In this document: positions 1 through 7,535 of the stretch, piece by piece
How the letters are laid out: each line of letters opens with the position of its first letter
Position numbering within the stretch: the stretch's first letter is position 1
Assembly (NCBI GenBank): GCA_017615405.1
Contig: JAGAAE010000188.1
Span: 1 to 11,739 of the forward strand
Source of the DNA: Clostridia bacterium
GTDB lineage: Bacteria > Bacillota > Clostridia > Oscillospirales > Acutalibacteraceae
Direction: 5' to 3'
Length of the DNA stretch: 11,739 nucleotides
Program-made: the position numbers and the translations under genes
The notes under the pieces: model-generated
What the model was told of the DNA's origin: nothing
Seen by the model: only the letters and a program-made list of their open reading frames with translations
The model's database searches: none

Positions 1-363
1 CTTAAAGGTCATCCGCTTGTAAAGAGGGTTAATCATCCATCTCTTGCGACGGGCAGGGAAAAAGAGCTATACGACCAATATTTTAAGAACGGCGCCGCCT
101 CGATATTCACCTTCGAGATAAACGGCACCGCCGAGCAGGCAAAGAAATTCACCGAAAGCTTAAAACTTTTCTCGCTTCTTGCCAACGTTGCCGACGTTAA
201 ATCCCTTGTTATCCATCCGGCATCGACCACCCACAGTCAGTTAAGTGAAGAGGAGCTTCTCAGTTCGGGAATAACCCCCTATACCGTTAGACTGTCGATA
301 GGCACCGAGCATATCGACGATATAATCGAAGACCTGAAACAAGGCTTTAATGCAATAGCATAA
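1..363 (+). CDS. metY: O-acetylhomoserine sulfhydrylase (homocysteine synthase), C-terminal 120 residues, 5' end outside window
   Basis: The frame is open from base 1 and ends at TAA 361-363, so this is the 3' end of a gene that starts before the window. It resembles the C-terminal domain of the PLP-dependent Cys/Met metabolism family. The segment V-I-H-P-A-S-T-T-H-S-Q-L (about residues 75-86 of the fragment), followed by a G-I-T-P-Y-T-V-R-L-S-I-G-T-E stretch, is typical of O-acetylhomoserine aminocarboxypropyltransferases of about 425 residues. These enzymes make homocysteine from O-acetylhomoserine and sulfide in the cytoplasm. The PLP lysine lies upstream and cannot be checked. The gene precedes cysK by 35 bases with no terminator between, which fits one sulfur-assimilation transcript. 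A cystathionine gamma-synthase or gamma-lyase is the main alternative; the N-terminal part would decide. Confidence 0.85.
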   Translation, partial: LKGHPLVKRVNHPSLATGREKELYDQYFKNGAASIFTFEINGTAEQAKKFTESLKLFSLLANVADVKSLVIHPASTTHSQLSEEELLSSGITPYTVRLSIGTEHIDDIIEDLKQGFNAIA

Positions 364-398
364 ACTAAAAAACAATTATTTTAAGAGAGGTAATTATC

Positions 399-1331
399 AT
401 GTCAAACATTTACAAATCAGCAGATCAGCTTATCGGAAAGACACCGCTTTTGGAACTTACCAACATAGAAAAGAAATATGACTTAAAGGCAAAGATCTTT
501 GCAAAACTTGAATATTTTAATCCCGCAGGCTCTGTCAAGGACAGGATCGCAAAGGCGATGATAGACGACGCCGAGCAAAAGGGCAAGCTCAACAAAGACT
601 CGGTCATCATCGAGCCGACAAGCGGTAACACCGGCATCGGTCTTGCGTCGGTCGCGGCGGCAAGAGGATACAGGATCATAATCGTAATGCCCGAGACCAT
701 GTCGGTCGAGCGCAGAACGCTTATGAAGGCTTACGGCGCCGAGCTTGTGCTCACCGAGGGCGCAAAGGGAATGAAAGGCGCTATCGCCAAGGCTGATGAA
801 CTTGCAAAAGAGATACCGAACAGCTTTATACCCGGGCAGTTTATAAACGAAGCCAATCCGAAGGCGCACTTTGCCACGACCGGTCCCGAAATTTATGAGG
901 ACACCGACGGCGAAGTAGATATTTTCGTTGCAGGTGTCGGTACAGGCGGAACGGTGACCGGCGTCGGCGAATACCTGAAATCGAAGAAGGCGGATGTTAA
1001 GATAGTTGCGGTCGAGCCGCAAAGCTCGGCGGTGCTTTCGACCGGCGTCGCAGGGGCGCACAAGATCCAGGGTATAGGCGCAGGCTTTGTTCCCGACGTT
1101 CTTAACACAAAGGTTTATGATGAGATAATCCCGGTATCAAATGAGGACGCTTTTGCGACCGGAAAGCTTATCGGAAGAAGCGAGGGCGTTCTTGTCGGTA
1201 TCTCATCCGGTGCCGCCGCATTTGCCGCGATAGAACTCGCAAAAAGACCCGAAAACGAGGGCAAGAATATAGTCGTTTTGCTGCCCGATACGGGTGACAG
1301 ATATCTTTCAACTCCGCTTTTTGAGGACTGA
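399..1331 (+). CDS. cysK: Cysteine synthase A (O-acetylserine sulfhydrylase)
   Basis: Complete 310-residue protein, normal length for CysK. It makes L-cysteine from O-acetylserine and sulfide with pyridoxal phosphate in the cytoplasm. Visible family motifs are N-P-A-G-S-V-K-D-R with the PLP lysine K47, the substrate-binding loop T-S-G-N-T-G at 74-79, the glycine-rich PLP phosphate loop G-V-G-T-G-G-T at 179-185, the G-I-S-S-G-A-A segment near 268 that carries the serine contacting the PLP ring nitrogen (S270), and the C-terminal [10 protein letters not shown] signature. The start at 399 is preceded by an AGAGAGG ribosome site about 9 bases upstream. The gene lies between metY and the desulfurase gene. 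Cysteine made here is the direct substrate of that desulfurase. Nothing odd is seen in the sequence. Confidence 0.96.
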   Translation: MSNIYKSADQLIGKTPLLELTNIEKKYDLKAKIFAKLEYFNPAGSVKDRIAKAMIDDAEQKGKLNKDSVIIEPTSGNTGIGLASVAAARGYRIIIVMPETMSVERRTLMKAYGAELVLTEGAKGMKGAIAKADELAKEIPNSFIPGQFINEANPKAHFATTGPEIYEDTDGEVDIFVAGVGTGGTVTGVGEYLKSKKADVKIVAVEPQSSAVLSTGVAGAHKIQGIGAGFVPDVLNTKVYDEIIPVSNEDAFATGKLIGRSEGVLVGISSGAAAFAAIELAKRPENEGKNIVVLLPDTGDRYLSTPLFED

Positions 1332-1339
1332 TTTTTAAA

Positions 1340-2524
1340 ATGATTTATGTTGATAACGCCGCAACGACAAGACTTTCCGAGCCTGTGCTCCAAGCTATGA
1401 TGCCGTATCTGACCGAATGTTACGGAAACCCGTCAAGCCTACACAGTATGGGGCAGACCGCCGCGATGGCGCTTGTCAGAGCGCGCGAAACGATAGCCGA
1501 AATCCTTAACTGTTCGCCAAAGGAGATATATTTCACCTCGGGCGGAAGCGAGGCGGATAATCAGGCGATCATCTCGGCGGCAAAATACGGCGAATCAAAG
1601 GGCAAGAAGCATATTATATCGACCGCCTTTGAACATCACGCCGTGCTTCACACACTCGAAAAGCTTGAAAAAGAGGGCTTTGAGGTTGAACTGCTTTCGG
1701 TAAAAGACGGCGCAAATATCACCGCAAAACAGGTCGAGAACGCAATAAGAGAGGATACCTGCCTTGTTACGACCATGTTTGCGAATAATGAGATTGGGTC
1801 AATACTGCCGATCGGTGAGATCGGCGGTATTTGCCGGGAAAAGGGCGTAATCTTCCACACCGACGCCGTTCAGGCGGCGGGGCATATAAACATCGACGTC
1901 CAAAGCCAAAATATTGATATGCTATCGCTTTCGGCGCATAAATTTCACGGACCTAAGGGAATAGGCGTTTTGTACGCTAAAAAGGGCATACCGCTTACGA
2001 CCGTTATTTCAGGCGGAGCGCAGGAGAGAGGCAAACGCGCCGGCACCGAGAATATCCCCGCGATAGTCGGTATGGCAAAGGCGCTCGAGATCGCGAACGC
2101 CTCGATAGAGGAAAACACCGAAAAGGTGACAAAGCTTCGGGACAGGCTTATTTCAGGGCTTTCGGGGATCGAAAAGAGCATCCTTAACGGCGACCCCGTT
2201 AACCGTCTGCCCTCAAATGTCAACTTCTGTTTTGAAGGTATAGAAGGGGAGAGCCTTCTGCTGCTTCTTGACCAAAAGGGGATCTGCGCATCGTCGGGCA
2301 GCGCCTGCACGTCGGGCTCGCTTGACCCTTCGCACGTTCTTTTGGCGATTGGGCGTCCCCACGAGGTGGCGCACGGGTCGTTAAGGCTTTCACTGTCGGA
2401 GGAAAACACGGATCAAGAAATAGATTATATATTAAACGAGGTCCCGAAGGTGGTCGAATACCTTCGCAATATGTCGCCGGTTTGGAAGGATATCGTTTCG
2501 GGCAAAAAGAAGTCGGTTTTGTAG
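1340..2524 (+). CDS. nifS: Cysteine desulfurase, NifS/IscS type
   Basis: Complete 394-residue class V aminotransferase-fold enzyme that removes sulfur from cysteine, leaving alanine, and passes it as persulfide to the Fe-S scaffold. Seen in the sequence: N-terminal Y-V-D-N-A-A-T-T; E-H-H-A-V with H99 in the position of IscS H104; H-T-D-A-V-Q at 173-178 for PLP stacking and binding; S-A-H-K-F-H-G-P-K-G with the PLP lysine K201; and the persulfide loop S-S-G-S-A-C-T-S-G-S with C323. The loop is long and contains the S-G-S-A-C form, so it is a group I (NifS/IscS) enzyme rather than SufS. The start lies 8 bases after the cysK stop, with a weak GAGGA site inside the end of cysK, suggesting coupled translation. 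The stop TAG overlaps the ribosome site of nifU. iscS would be an equally fair symbol. Confidence 0.94.
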   Translation: MIYVDNAATTRLSEPVLQAMMPYLTECYGNPSSLHSMGQTAAMALVRARETIAEILNCSPKEIYFTSGGSEADNQAIISAAKYGESKGKKHIISTAFEHHAVLHTLEKLEKEGFEVELLSVKDGANITAKQVENAIREDTCLVTTMFANNEIGSILPIGEIGGICREKGVIFHTDAVQAAGHINIDVQSQNIDMLSLSAHKFHGPKGIGVLYAKKGIPLTTVISGGAQERGKRAGTENIPAIVGMAKALEIANASIEENTEKVTKLRDRLISGLSGIEKSILNGDPVNRLPSNVNFCFEGIEGESLLLLLDQKGICASSGSACTSGSLDPSHVLLAIGRPHEVAHGSLRLSLSEENTDQEIDYILNEVPKVVEYLRNMSPVWKDIVSGKKKSVL

Positions 2525-2529
2525 GAGAG
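2524..2529 (+). promoter_or_regulatory. Ribosome binding site that sets the nifU start
   Basis: GGAGAG begins on the last base of the nifS stop codon TAG and lies 9 bases before ATG 2539. The only longer in-frame start, ATG 2482, lies inside nifS and has no such site, so the short form of NifU is preferred. The arrangement suggests translational coupling of nifS and nifU. Confidence 0.7.
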
Positions 2530-2538
2530 AAAAAGGTT

Positions 2539-2976
2539 ATGGCACTGTATTCGGAAACCGTTATGGATCATTTCACCAATCCGAGAAACGTGGGGGAAAT
2601 AAAGGACCCTGACGGCGTCGGAGAGGTCGGAAACGCCAGATGCGGAGATATAATGAAAATGTATCTGAAAATCGAGAATAACGTTATCGTTGACGTTAAG
2701 TTTGAGACCTTCGGTTGCGGGAGCGCGATCGCATCAAGTTCTATGGCGACCGAGATGATAAAGGGCAAGACCATAGATGAAGCCCTTGCGGTTACAAACA
2801 AGCAGGTCGTAGATGCGCTCGGCGGACTTCCGGCGCATAAACTTCACTGCTCTGTCTTGGCTGAGGAGTCGATCAAAGCGGCTATAATGGATTATTATCA
2901 AAAAAACAATATTCCGTATGACAACAAGCTTTTCCCCGACTGTAAAAACTGTGCGGGTTGCTGCGCAAATAATTAA
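2539..2976 (+). CDS. nifU: Fe-S cluster scaffold, NifU/IscU N-terminal type, with cysteine-rich tail
   Basis: 145-residue scaffold on which Fe-S clusters are built from sulfur supplied by the desulfurase. The three cluster cysteines of the U-type fold are visible: C35 in A-R-C-G-D, with D37 following; C60 in F-G-C-G-S; and C104 in L-H-C-S-V-L. The start begins M-A-L-Y-S-E, as in clostridial relatives; an in-frame ATG at 2482 would add 19 residues and overlap nifS. It has no NFU domain or central ferredoxin domain, so it is the short single-domain form. Odd feature: the last 11 residues hold four further cysteines, C135-X2-C138-X2-C141-C142, outside the usual core. Clostridial homologues often have variable Cys- or acid-rich tails. 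No iscR, hscA/hscB or ferredoxin gene follows. iscU is the alternative symbol. Confidence 0.94.
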   Translation: MALYSETVMDHFTNPRNVGEIKDPDGVGEVGNARCGDIMKMYLKIENNVIVDVKFETFGCGSAIASSSMATEMIKGKTIDEALAVTNKQVVDALGGLPAHKLHCSVLAEESIKAAIMDYYQKNNIPYDNKLFPDCKNCAGCCANN

Positions 2977-2981
2977 ACGAC

Positions 2982-3011
2982 CGCCATGCCGTAAATCATC
3001 ACGGCAGGGCG
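2982..3011 (+). terminator. Hairpin after nifU, possible weak end of the sulfur operon
   Basis: Five bases after the nifU stop, CGCC-A-TGCCGT (2982-2992) can pair with ACGGCA-G-GGCG (3001-3011), giving an 11-step stem with one A-G mismatch and an 8-base loop. The downstream bases are A-rich rather than a T run, so it lacks the U tract of a standard intrinsic terminator. It may instead protect the mRNA 3' end or belong to the repeat cluster beside it. Confidence 0.35.
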
Positions 3012-3030
3012 AAAATAATACAGATACGAT

Positions 3031-3102
3031 GTAGGGAACAACCTATGTGTTGTTCCGGTTATATATATCGGATTTTGGCGGGCAGATGATATCTGCCCCT
3101 AC
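3031..3102. repeat. 72-base palindromic intergenic element with two internal hairpins
   Basis: The ends GTAGGG (3031-3036) and CCCTAC (3097-3102) are inverted repeats. Inside are two perfect hairpins: GGAACAAC (3035-3042) with GTTGTTCC (3049-3056), and GGGCAGAT (3080-3087) with ATCTGCCC (3091-3098, loop GAT). The whole can draw as a three-armed structure, although the terminal repeats share bases with the inner stems. The form matches short dispersed intergenic repeats that I remember from gut Clostridia; no second copy lies in this window, so dispersal is inferred. A 63-codon open frame runs through it and the next element but is best seen as spurious. Confidence 0.6.
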
Positions 3103-3135
3103 GCACAAGGACAATATTGATACATCGCATATAAA

Positions 3136-3256
3136 AGCCCTCCTTGTGCAAAGGAGGGTGGCAAAACCGAAGGTTTTGTCGGGTGGATTGTTAAAACAAC
3201 CCTTCCGTCACGGCATTCACCGCGCCACCTGCCCTTAAATAGGGCAGCTGGCACGC
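3136..3256. repeat. About 120-base multi-hairpin intergenic element
   Basis: A chain of stems fills this stretch: CCCTCCTT (3138-3145) with AAGGAGGG (3151-3158); GGCAAAACC (3160-3168) with GGTTTTGTC (3172-3180), including one G-U pair; an imperfect stem 3185-3192 with 3195-3202; and TGCCCT (3230-3235) with AGGGCA (3241-3246). GGTGGC (3157-3162) can also close on GCCACC (3224-3229). The pattern of a CCCTCC hairpin, a GGTGGC box and a second hairpin recalls a common palindromic repeat of clostridial genomes, from memory only. Boundaries are approximate. It differs in sequence from the element at 3031-3102. Confidence 0.6.
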
Positions 3257-3294
3257 ACAGGCGATTTTACATGTTTTAAAAATCAAACGGCTAT

Positions 3295-3326
3295 AAAAAC
3301 AACCTTTGACCGGCGGTCAAAGGTTG
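3295..3326 (-). terminator. Rho-independent terminator of the SLH-protein gene
   Basis: CAACCTTTGACC (3300-3311) pairs perfectly with GGTCAAAGGTTG (3315-3326), giving a 12-base stem with a 3-base loop. Read on the minus strand it is followed by TTTTTATAG, and it lies 27 bases after the stop of the large SLH gene. The plus-strand side lacks a comparable T run, so it mainly ends minus-strand transcription. Confidence 0.88.
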
Positions 3327-3353
3327 CTTCGTTGTTAAATATTATCTACCGGT

Positions 3354-6300
3354 TTAAACGGGAGGATTGAAGATGTTTTTCTGGTCGATATTGTAGAACA
3401 TCGCGGCGACTTCGCAGCGTTGCGCGTTTGCCTTCGGAGCGATCAATTTCTTGCCGCCGCCGGCATCCTTACCGGAGATAACGCCCTTTGAGAGCGCCCA
3501 GTAGGTTGCTTCCTGAGCATATCCCGAAACGGTGTTAAAGTCGGAATACTGCGCTCTTATCGCGGCTTTCTGTTCATCGGTCACGGCGGTGCCATAACCC
3601 TTTAATTTTGCGTAGTTATAAAGGAAGGTCATTATCTGTTCTCTTGTGACCTTATCGCCTACGCCGAACTTTCCGTTTGCGTATCCGCTTGAAACGCCGA
3701 CAGCCTTTGCCCAGGCAAGCGCCGTCGCATAATATGCGTTTGTCGGAACGTCCTTGAAGCTCGGCTTTCCTTCGTATTCGCTTAAATCGTCGCCCGAAAG
3801 ACGGGAGAGGATAACAACGAAGTCCTGACGCTGGATCCCGTCGGCGGTTCCGAATTTGCCGCTGCCGTAACCCTTCATAAGTCCTGCCGCAACAGCGTAT
3901 TCGATAGCATCACCGTACCACGCGTTATAGTCTACGTCGGGGAAGTTGACCTTGGGTGCCTTCTGTCCGCAGACGGTGCAAACGCCACTTACAAAGTTAT
4001 GCTTTTCCTTGCCAAGTATCTCGCCACAGATCTCGCATACCTGCCAGTGGTTCGCGTCGTCGGTAGTATAACCGCTGATCGGCTTGTGATACGATCTTGT
4101 CGCGTTTGAAAGAGTTTCATTGCCTAAAACATCTATGTTTATAGCATCCCACTGAGCTACCGTTCCGCAATAATATACATTAGTAAGTGCGGTATTTGCA
4201 AATGCGTACTGTTTAACGGTCGTTACCGAAGCGGGGATGTATATGGTTTTGAGATAGGAGCAATATGAGAACGAATTTGATTTGATAGTATCTACGGTGT
4301 TGGGGATAATAACGTTATTTATCCTTGAATAGGTGAATACGTGCTCGTCTATCGAGGTGATCTGTGAAGGAATAACGAGCGATTCGATATTCGAGCCGTA
4401 GAAGGCACGCGCGCCTATCGAGGTAACGCTTCCGTCGGTCGGAATAACCGAATTCTTACAACCGAGAATGAGCACCTTCTTTTCGGTGTTTATAAGGCAG
4501 TTGCCCGTGCTGTGGAAGGTTTTGTTACCTTTGGCAACGTTTATGTTTTCAAGATTCTTTGTCTCGCTGAAGGTGTTTGGCGAAATATTCGAAACAGAGC
4601 TCGGGAGATTAAGGGTTTTAAGCGTGCTGATATTTTGGAATGCCTGACGACCGATCTTTATAACGCCTTCGGGGATATCGAGCGTTTCGGCGACTATCGA
4701 CATAAAGGCAAATTCGTTTATCGTAAGAAGACCCTCGGGGAGGGATACCGTCTTGGCATAGAACGCACGGTAGAACGCGCAGGAACCGATCGAGGTTATT
4801 CCTTTCTCAACAACGATATGCTCGGCGAGATTTATGTAGTTTTCCCACGGTCTGCGAAGATCGCTGAAACTGCCGTTATAGAAATCGGGGATCTTGCCGC
4901 TGCCCTTAACGGTAAGTGTCTTGGTTGAAGCGTCATATTCCCAGAAAATGTTTTCGCCGAATACGCCGAAGTTTTCGGCTGAATTGTTGGTGAAATTGAA
5001 TTCGCAGTTTATAAATCCGCGGTTTCTTTCAACGTCGATACGGAAGGTATTTCCGGTGTAACTGTCGGCAGGCTGATCTACGCCTTCAAGGCGGACGTTT
5101 TCAACCGACTGACCTGTAAAGGGGTTAAGCTTTACGGTGATAAAGGTGTCCTCATTAGGCAGGGCAACACGGCATCTGTTGCCGTAATTAACAATATTGT
5201 TTTCGGGGATGAGGTTACCGTCTGAGCCGTAAACCTCAATGTTACCGCCACCCCATGTCATAAGCTCGACGACGTTGCGATCCTCTTCGGGATTCATCGC
5301 CATGCACTCATATTCAGCTTTGGTGAAATAAAATTCAAAAGATCTCGGGAAATTATCGGTCGGGGTATATTTAAGATAACCGTCAGCGTAAAGATCAGTG
5401 ATATCGTAAGCGTTGTCAATGCCGACGCGAACTATCACCTTGTAGGGATCAACGCCGTAGGTATTGAATGCCATTTCGCTGTTTTTGGCGAAATAATATT
5501 CCTGATCCTCGTTAAGAACAGAGCCGTTCTTTGAAACGTCGGTGATATCCTTGTTATAGCGGACGATGAAATAGTTTATTCCGGTTTCATCGTTTGCTAT
5601 GATCTGAACACAACGTATGTCTGTATTTACGAATGTGAATTTGTTGCCGTCTTCAAGCGCGGTCGAATTAACGTAATAGTCCTCGCCCGAATATGTGAAA
5701 ACGAGCAATCCCTTGATAGAATAGCTGTCCTTGGGGGTTATCGTGATATAAGGAGGAACCATCATGTCCTCAGGATAACGATCTCTGCCGTGATCGAAAA
5801 GTTCGAAGGTGCTTTCACCGTTGGTGCACTGAACCTCGAACTTGTCGGGGGTGTAAACGACCTGGAACTCACGCTGGTCGTGCGGTTCGTCGCCGAAGAA
5901 AACAAGCTCAACGTAGTATTCGTTCTGCTCCTCAAAGAGGGGAACGGTAAGCTCGGAGGTTTCATCGTTATAGGTAATACCGTCGCGCGGCATATCATCG
6001 ACGCGGTAGAATCTGCCGTCGACAACGAACTCTTCAAAACGGTCTTCACTGTTGTAGGTAAATACGGCGTTTTCGGTACCCTTCGGCAAAAGCGCCTTGT
6101 TTCTGTTCTTGTAAGTAAGAACGTTCTCGGCGCCGGAAAGTGTTATTTCGCCGTTGCCCTGGCAAACGTATTCGACAAGGATCTTATCATCGGGGACTTC
6201 ATAGGTCACGTAGTTATACTCCGCCTCGTCAAGGCAGATGATAAGCTCAAAAGGAGTCTCATCCGCGGGGGTGAAGGTGAGATTATTACCGACGAATGCG

Positions 6301-7472
6301 TAATCACCGTTTGTAGAAGCGTTCGATCTGACTATCCATTCCTCGGTCGGCTCGGCATCGCGCGGATAGGAGATCTTCAATATGCTGATGCTCGGATAGG
6401 TGATCTTCTCTTCATCGGCAAGATCACGGTCTTCAAAGTTTTTGTTAAGGTCGATATTAAATGAAACGGCGCCGACCTCGGGCGGCTCTCCTTCTCCTGC
6501 GGCATTGAACTGGGTGCGGTCACTGTCGCGGAGGATTTGCGGGGGATTTGTACCGCAGGTATAAGTTATAAGCGACTGATCCTGGTTATAATGAACCCTT
6601 AAATCAAAATCATAAAGATTATCGTCGCCGCCGCCAACGCCTCGGAACATAAACTTAGCCTTTGAGGCGTCGTAGCAGAATTCTTTTGTGAAGGGCTCGG
6701 AGTTGATATCGTATTCAACGTCTTCACCCTCATTGTCAGCATAAAGCTTGATGTTATCAGAAAGAACGGAGCCTTCGTCGACTAAGAACATCTGCCCGTC
6801 GTCGGCGGTAAAGCTGCCGCCTACGGTGAGTGAGCCGTTCTTTTCCGGGATCGTTTTAAGGTTAAGACCGTTCGGGTCGCCATCTGCGGGCGCCTTTATA
6901 AAGAGGTTTCCGCTGACGTTGACTTCGATCGCGTTCAAAATGCAGTCGACCGTGAGATTGCCGTCAACGTTTATCTGATAAACCGGGTCATCCGGGATCG
7001 CACCGATGCGGGGGTCAAAGGAGAGCGTGGTGTTGCCCGAATAGGAGAAGCAGTAAAACTCGTCATTACCGAAATAGAAATTTTTAACGTCGTTTCCGTT
7101 GTTTGCATTTCCCGTAAACGCCGTGGTATTGGCATTTGTTATCGTAAGATTATCACGGATGATGCTTCCCGTTCCGGAGATGGCGATCATCGCGAGCTCG
7201 GCGTGTTCGGGAATGGTAACGGCTACGTTATTGGTGACAAGAGCGATTTCGTGGTAAAAAACGTCAGGCAATGCGTAGGTGTCACCGTCTGCGCCGTTGG
7301 CAAAGATGAAGAAAGTGTCTTCATCGAACGACGGCTGTTTTGTGAGATTTTCGCCGTCATATGCCCAATAGGTCGGCGTGATGACGCTTGCGGAAACACT
7401 GAACGTAAGTGCAGAGAATAATCCGCAAATGATGGCGAGCGTAAGAACGATCGCCGTAAGTCTTCTTTTCAT
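3354..7472 (-). CDS. Large secreted surface protein: BspA-type leucine-rich repeats with C-terminal triple SLH anchor
   Basis: 1372 residues. Residues 1-28 are a signal peptide: M-K-R-R, a hydrophobic core and a likely cut after S-V-S-A. Residues about 30-400 are beta-rich, with G-N-L-T-V / G-S-L-T-V-G-G-S-F strands. About 400-830 shows a recurring beta-strand motif at roughly 409, 519, 621, 712 and 822, read as tandem degenerate modules of 90-110 residues. Residues 885-1108 are BspA-type leucine-rich repeats (I-T-S-I-G-x-x-A-F, L-x-x-V-x-I-P). C1146, C1149, C1165 and C1168 form a double-CxxC motif. SLH domains lie at about 1176-1226, 1238-1289 and 1309-1362, with Q-R-Q-D, T-R-E-Q and Q-R-C-E motifs. 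SLH domains bind secondary cell-wall polymer, so the protein should sit on the surface; its ligand is unknown. The start has GGAGGT 6 bases upstream. A role in adhesion is inference. Confidence 0.92.
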   Translation of the reverse strand: MKRRLTAIVLTLAIICGLFSALTFSVSASVITPTYWAYDGENLTKQPSFDEDTFFIFANGADGDTYALPDVFYHEIALVTNNVAVTIPEHAELAMIAISGTGSIIRDNLTITNANTTAFTGNANNGNDVKNFYFGNDEFYCFSYSGNTTLSFDPRIGAIPDDPVYQINVDGNLTVDCILNAIEVNVSGNLFIKAPADGDPNGLNLKTIPEKNGSLTVGGSFTADDGQMFLVDEGSVLSDNIKLYADNEGEDVEYDINSEPFTKEFCYDASKAKFMFRGVGGGDDNLYDFDLRVHYNQDQSLITYTCGTNPPQILRDSDRTQFNAAGEGEPPEVGAVSFNIDLNKNFEDRDLADEEKITYPSISILKISYPRDAEPTEEWIVRSNASTNGDYAFVGNNLTFTPADETPFELIICLDEAEYNYVTYEVPDDKILVEYVCQGNGEITLSGAENVLTYKNRNKALLPKGTENAVFTYNSEDRFEEFVVDGRFYRVDDMPRDGITYNDETSELTVPLFEEQNEYYVELVFFGDEPHDQREFQVVYTPDKFEVQCTNGESTFELFDHGRDRYPEDMMVPPYITITPKDSYSIKGLLVFTYSGEDYYVNSTALEDGNKFTFVNTDIRCVQIIANDETGINYFIVRYNKDITDVSKNGSVLNEDQEYYFAKNSEMAFNTYGVDPYKVIVRVGIDNAYDITDLYADGYLKYTPTDNFPRSFEFYFTKAEYECMAMNPEEDRNVVELMTWGGGNIEVYGSDGNLIPENNIVNYGNRCRVALPNEDTFITVKLNPFTGQSVENVRLEGVDQPADSYTGNTFRIDVERNRGFINCEFNFTNNSAENFGVFGENIFWEYDASTKTLTVKGSGKIPDFYNGSFSDLRRPWENYINLAEHIVVEKGITSIGSCAFYRAFYAKTVSLPEGLLTINEFAFMSIVAETLDIPEGVIKIGRQAFQNISTLKTLNLPSSVSNISPNTFSETKNLENINVAKGNKTFHSTGNCLINTEKKVLILGCKNSVIPTDGSVTSIGARAFYGSNIESLVIPSQITSIDEHVFTYSRINNVIIPNTVDTIKSNSFSYCSYLKTIYIPASVTTVKQYAFANTALTNVYYCGTVAQWDAINIDVLGNETLSNATRSYHKPISGYTTDDANHWQVCEICGEILGKEKHNFVSGVCTVCGQKAPKVNFPDVDYNAWYGDAIEYAVAAGLMKGYGSGKFGTADGIQRQDFVVILSRLSGDDLSEYEGKPSFKDVPTNAYYATALAWAKAVGVSSGYANGKFGVGDKVTREQIMTFLYNYAKLKGYGTAVTDEQKAAIRAQYSDFNTVSGYAQEATYWALSKGVISGKDAGGGKKLIAPKANAQRCEVAAMFYNIDQKNIFNPPV

Positions 7473-7501
7473 AAGCTTACCTCCGAAAGTTTTATATATC
7501 T

Positions 7502-7530
7502 ATATTAACATAGACATCAGGTGATTGCAA
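7502..7530 (-). promoter_or_regulatory. Sigma-A promoter of the SLH-protein gene
   Basis: On the minus strand, TTGCAA (7530-7525) and TAATAT (7507-7502) are separated by exactly 17 bases. The inferred start of transcription is near 7495, giving a leader of about 25 bases before the ribosome site GGAGGT (7484-7479) and the start codon. The -35 box lies 5 bases beyond the stop codon of the DUF4097 gene. Confidence 0.7.
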
Positions 7531-7535
7531 GAATT

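Noticed and set aside
483..1061. 192-codon minus-strand open frame inside cysK
   Set aside because: It is antisense to a complete, motif-rich cysK and is explained by codon usage of that gene; it shows no recognisable domain or ribosome site.
1945..2409. 154-codon minus-strand open frame inside the desulfurase gene
   Set aside because: It overlaps the PLP lysine and catalytic cysteine coding region of nifS and is a by-product of that frame.
2482..2538. Upstream in-frame start that would lengthen NifU by 19 residues
   Set aside because: It lies inside nifS, has no ribosome site, and the added residues are not typical of the family, whereas ATG 2539 has GGAGAG at a suitable distance.
3047..3238. 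63-codon plus-strand open frame in the gap after nifU
   Set aside because: It lies wholly across the two palindromic elements, has no ribosome site, and its composition follows the hairpin sequences. Such frames are commonly mis-annotated in dispersed repeats.
2977..3353. CRISPR array or small regulatory RNA in the repeat-rich gap
   Set aside because: The stems are inverted, non-identical and not regularly spaced, so there are no direct repeats with spacers. No promoter was found that would support a separate small RNA.
5790..6464. 224-codon plus-strand open frame opposite the SLH gene
   Set aside because: The minus strand carries a continuous secreted protein through this stretch. The opposite frame has no start signal and no recognisable domain.
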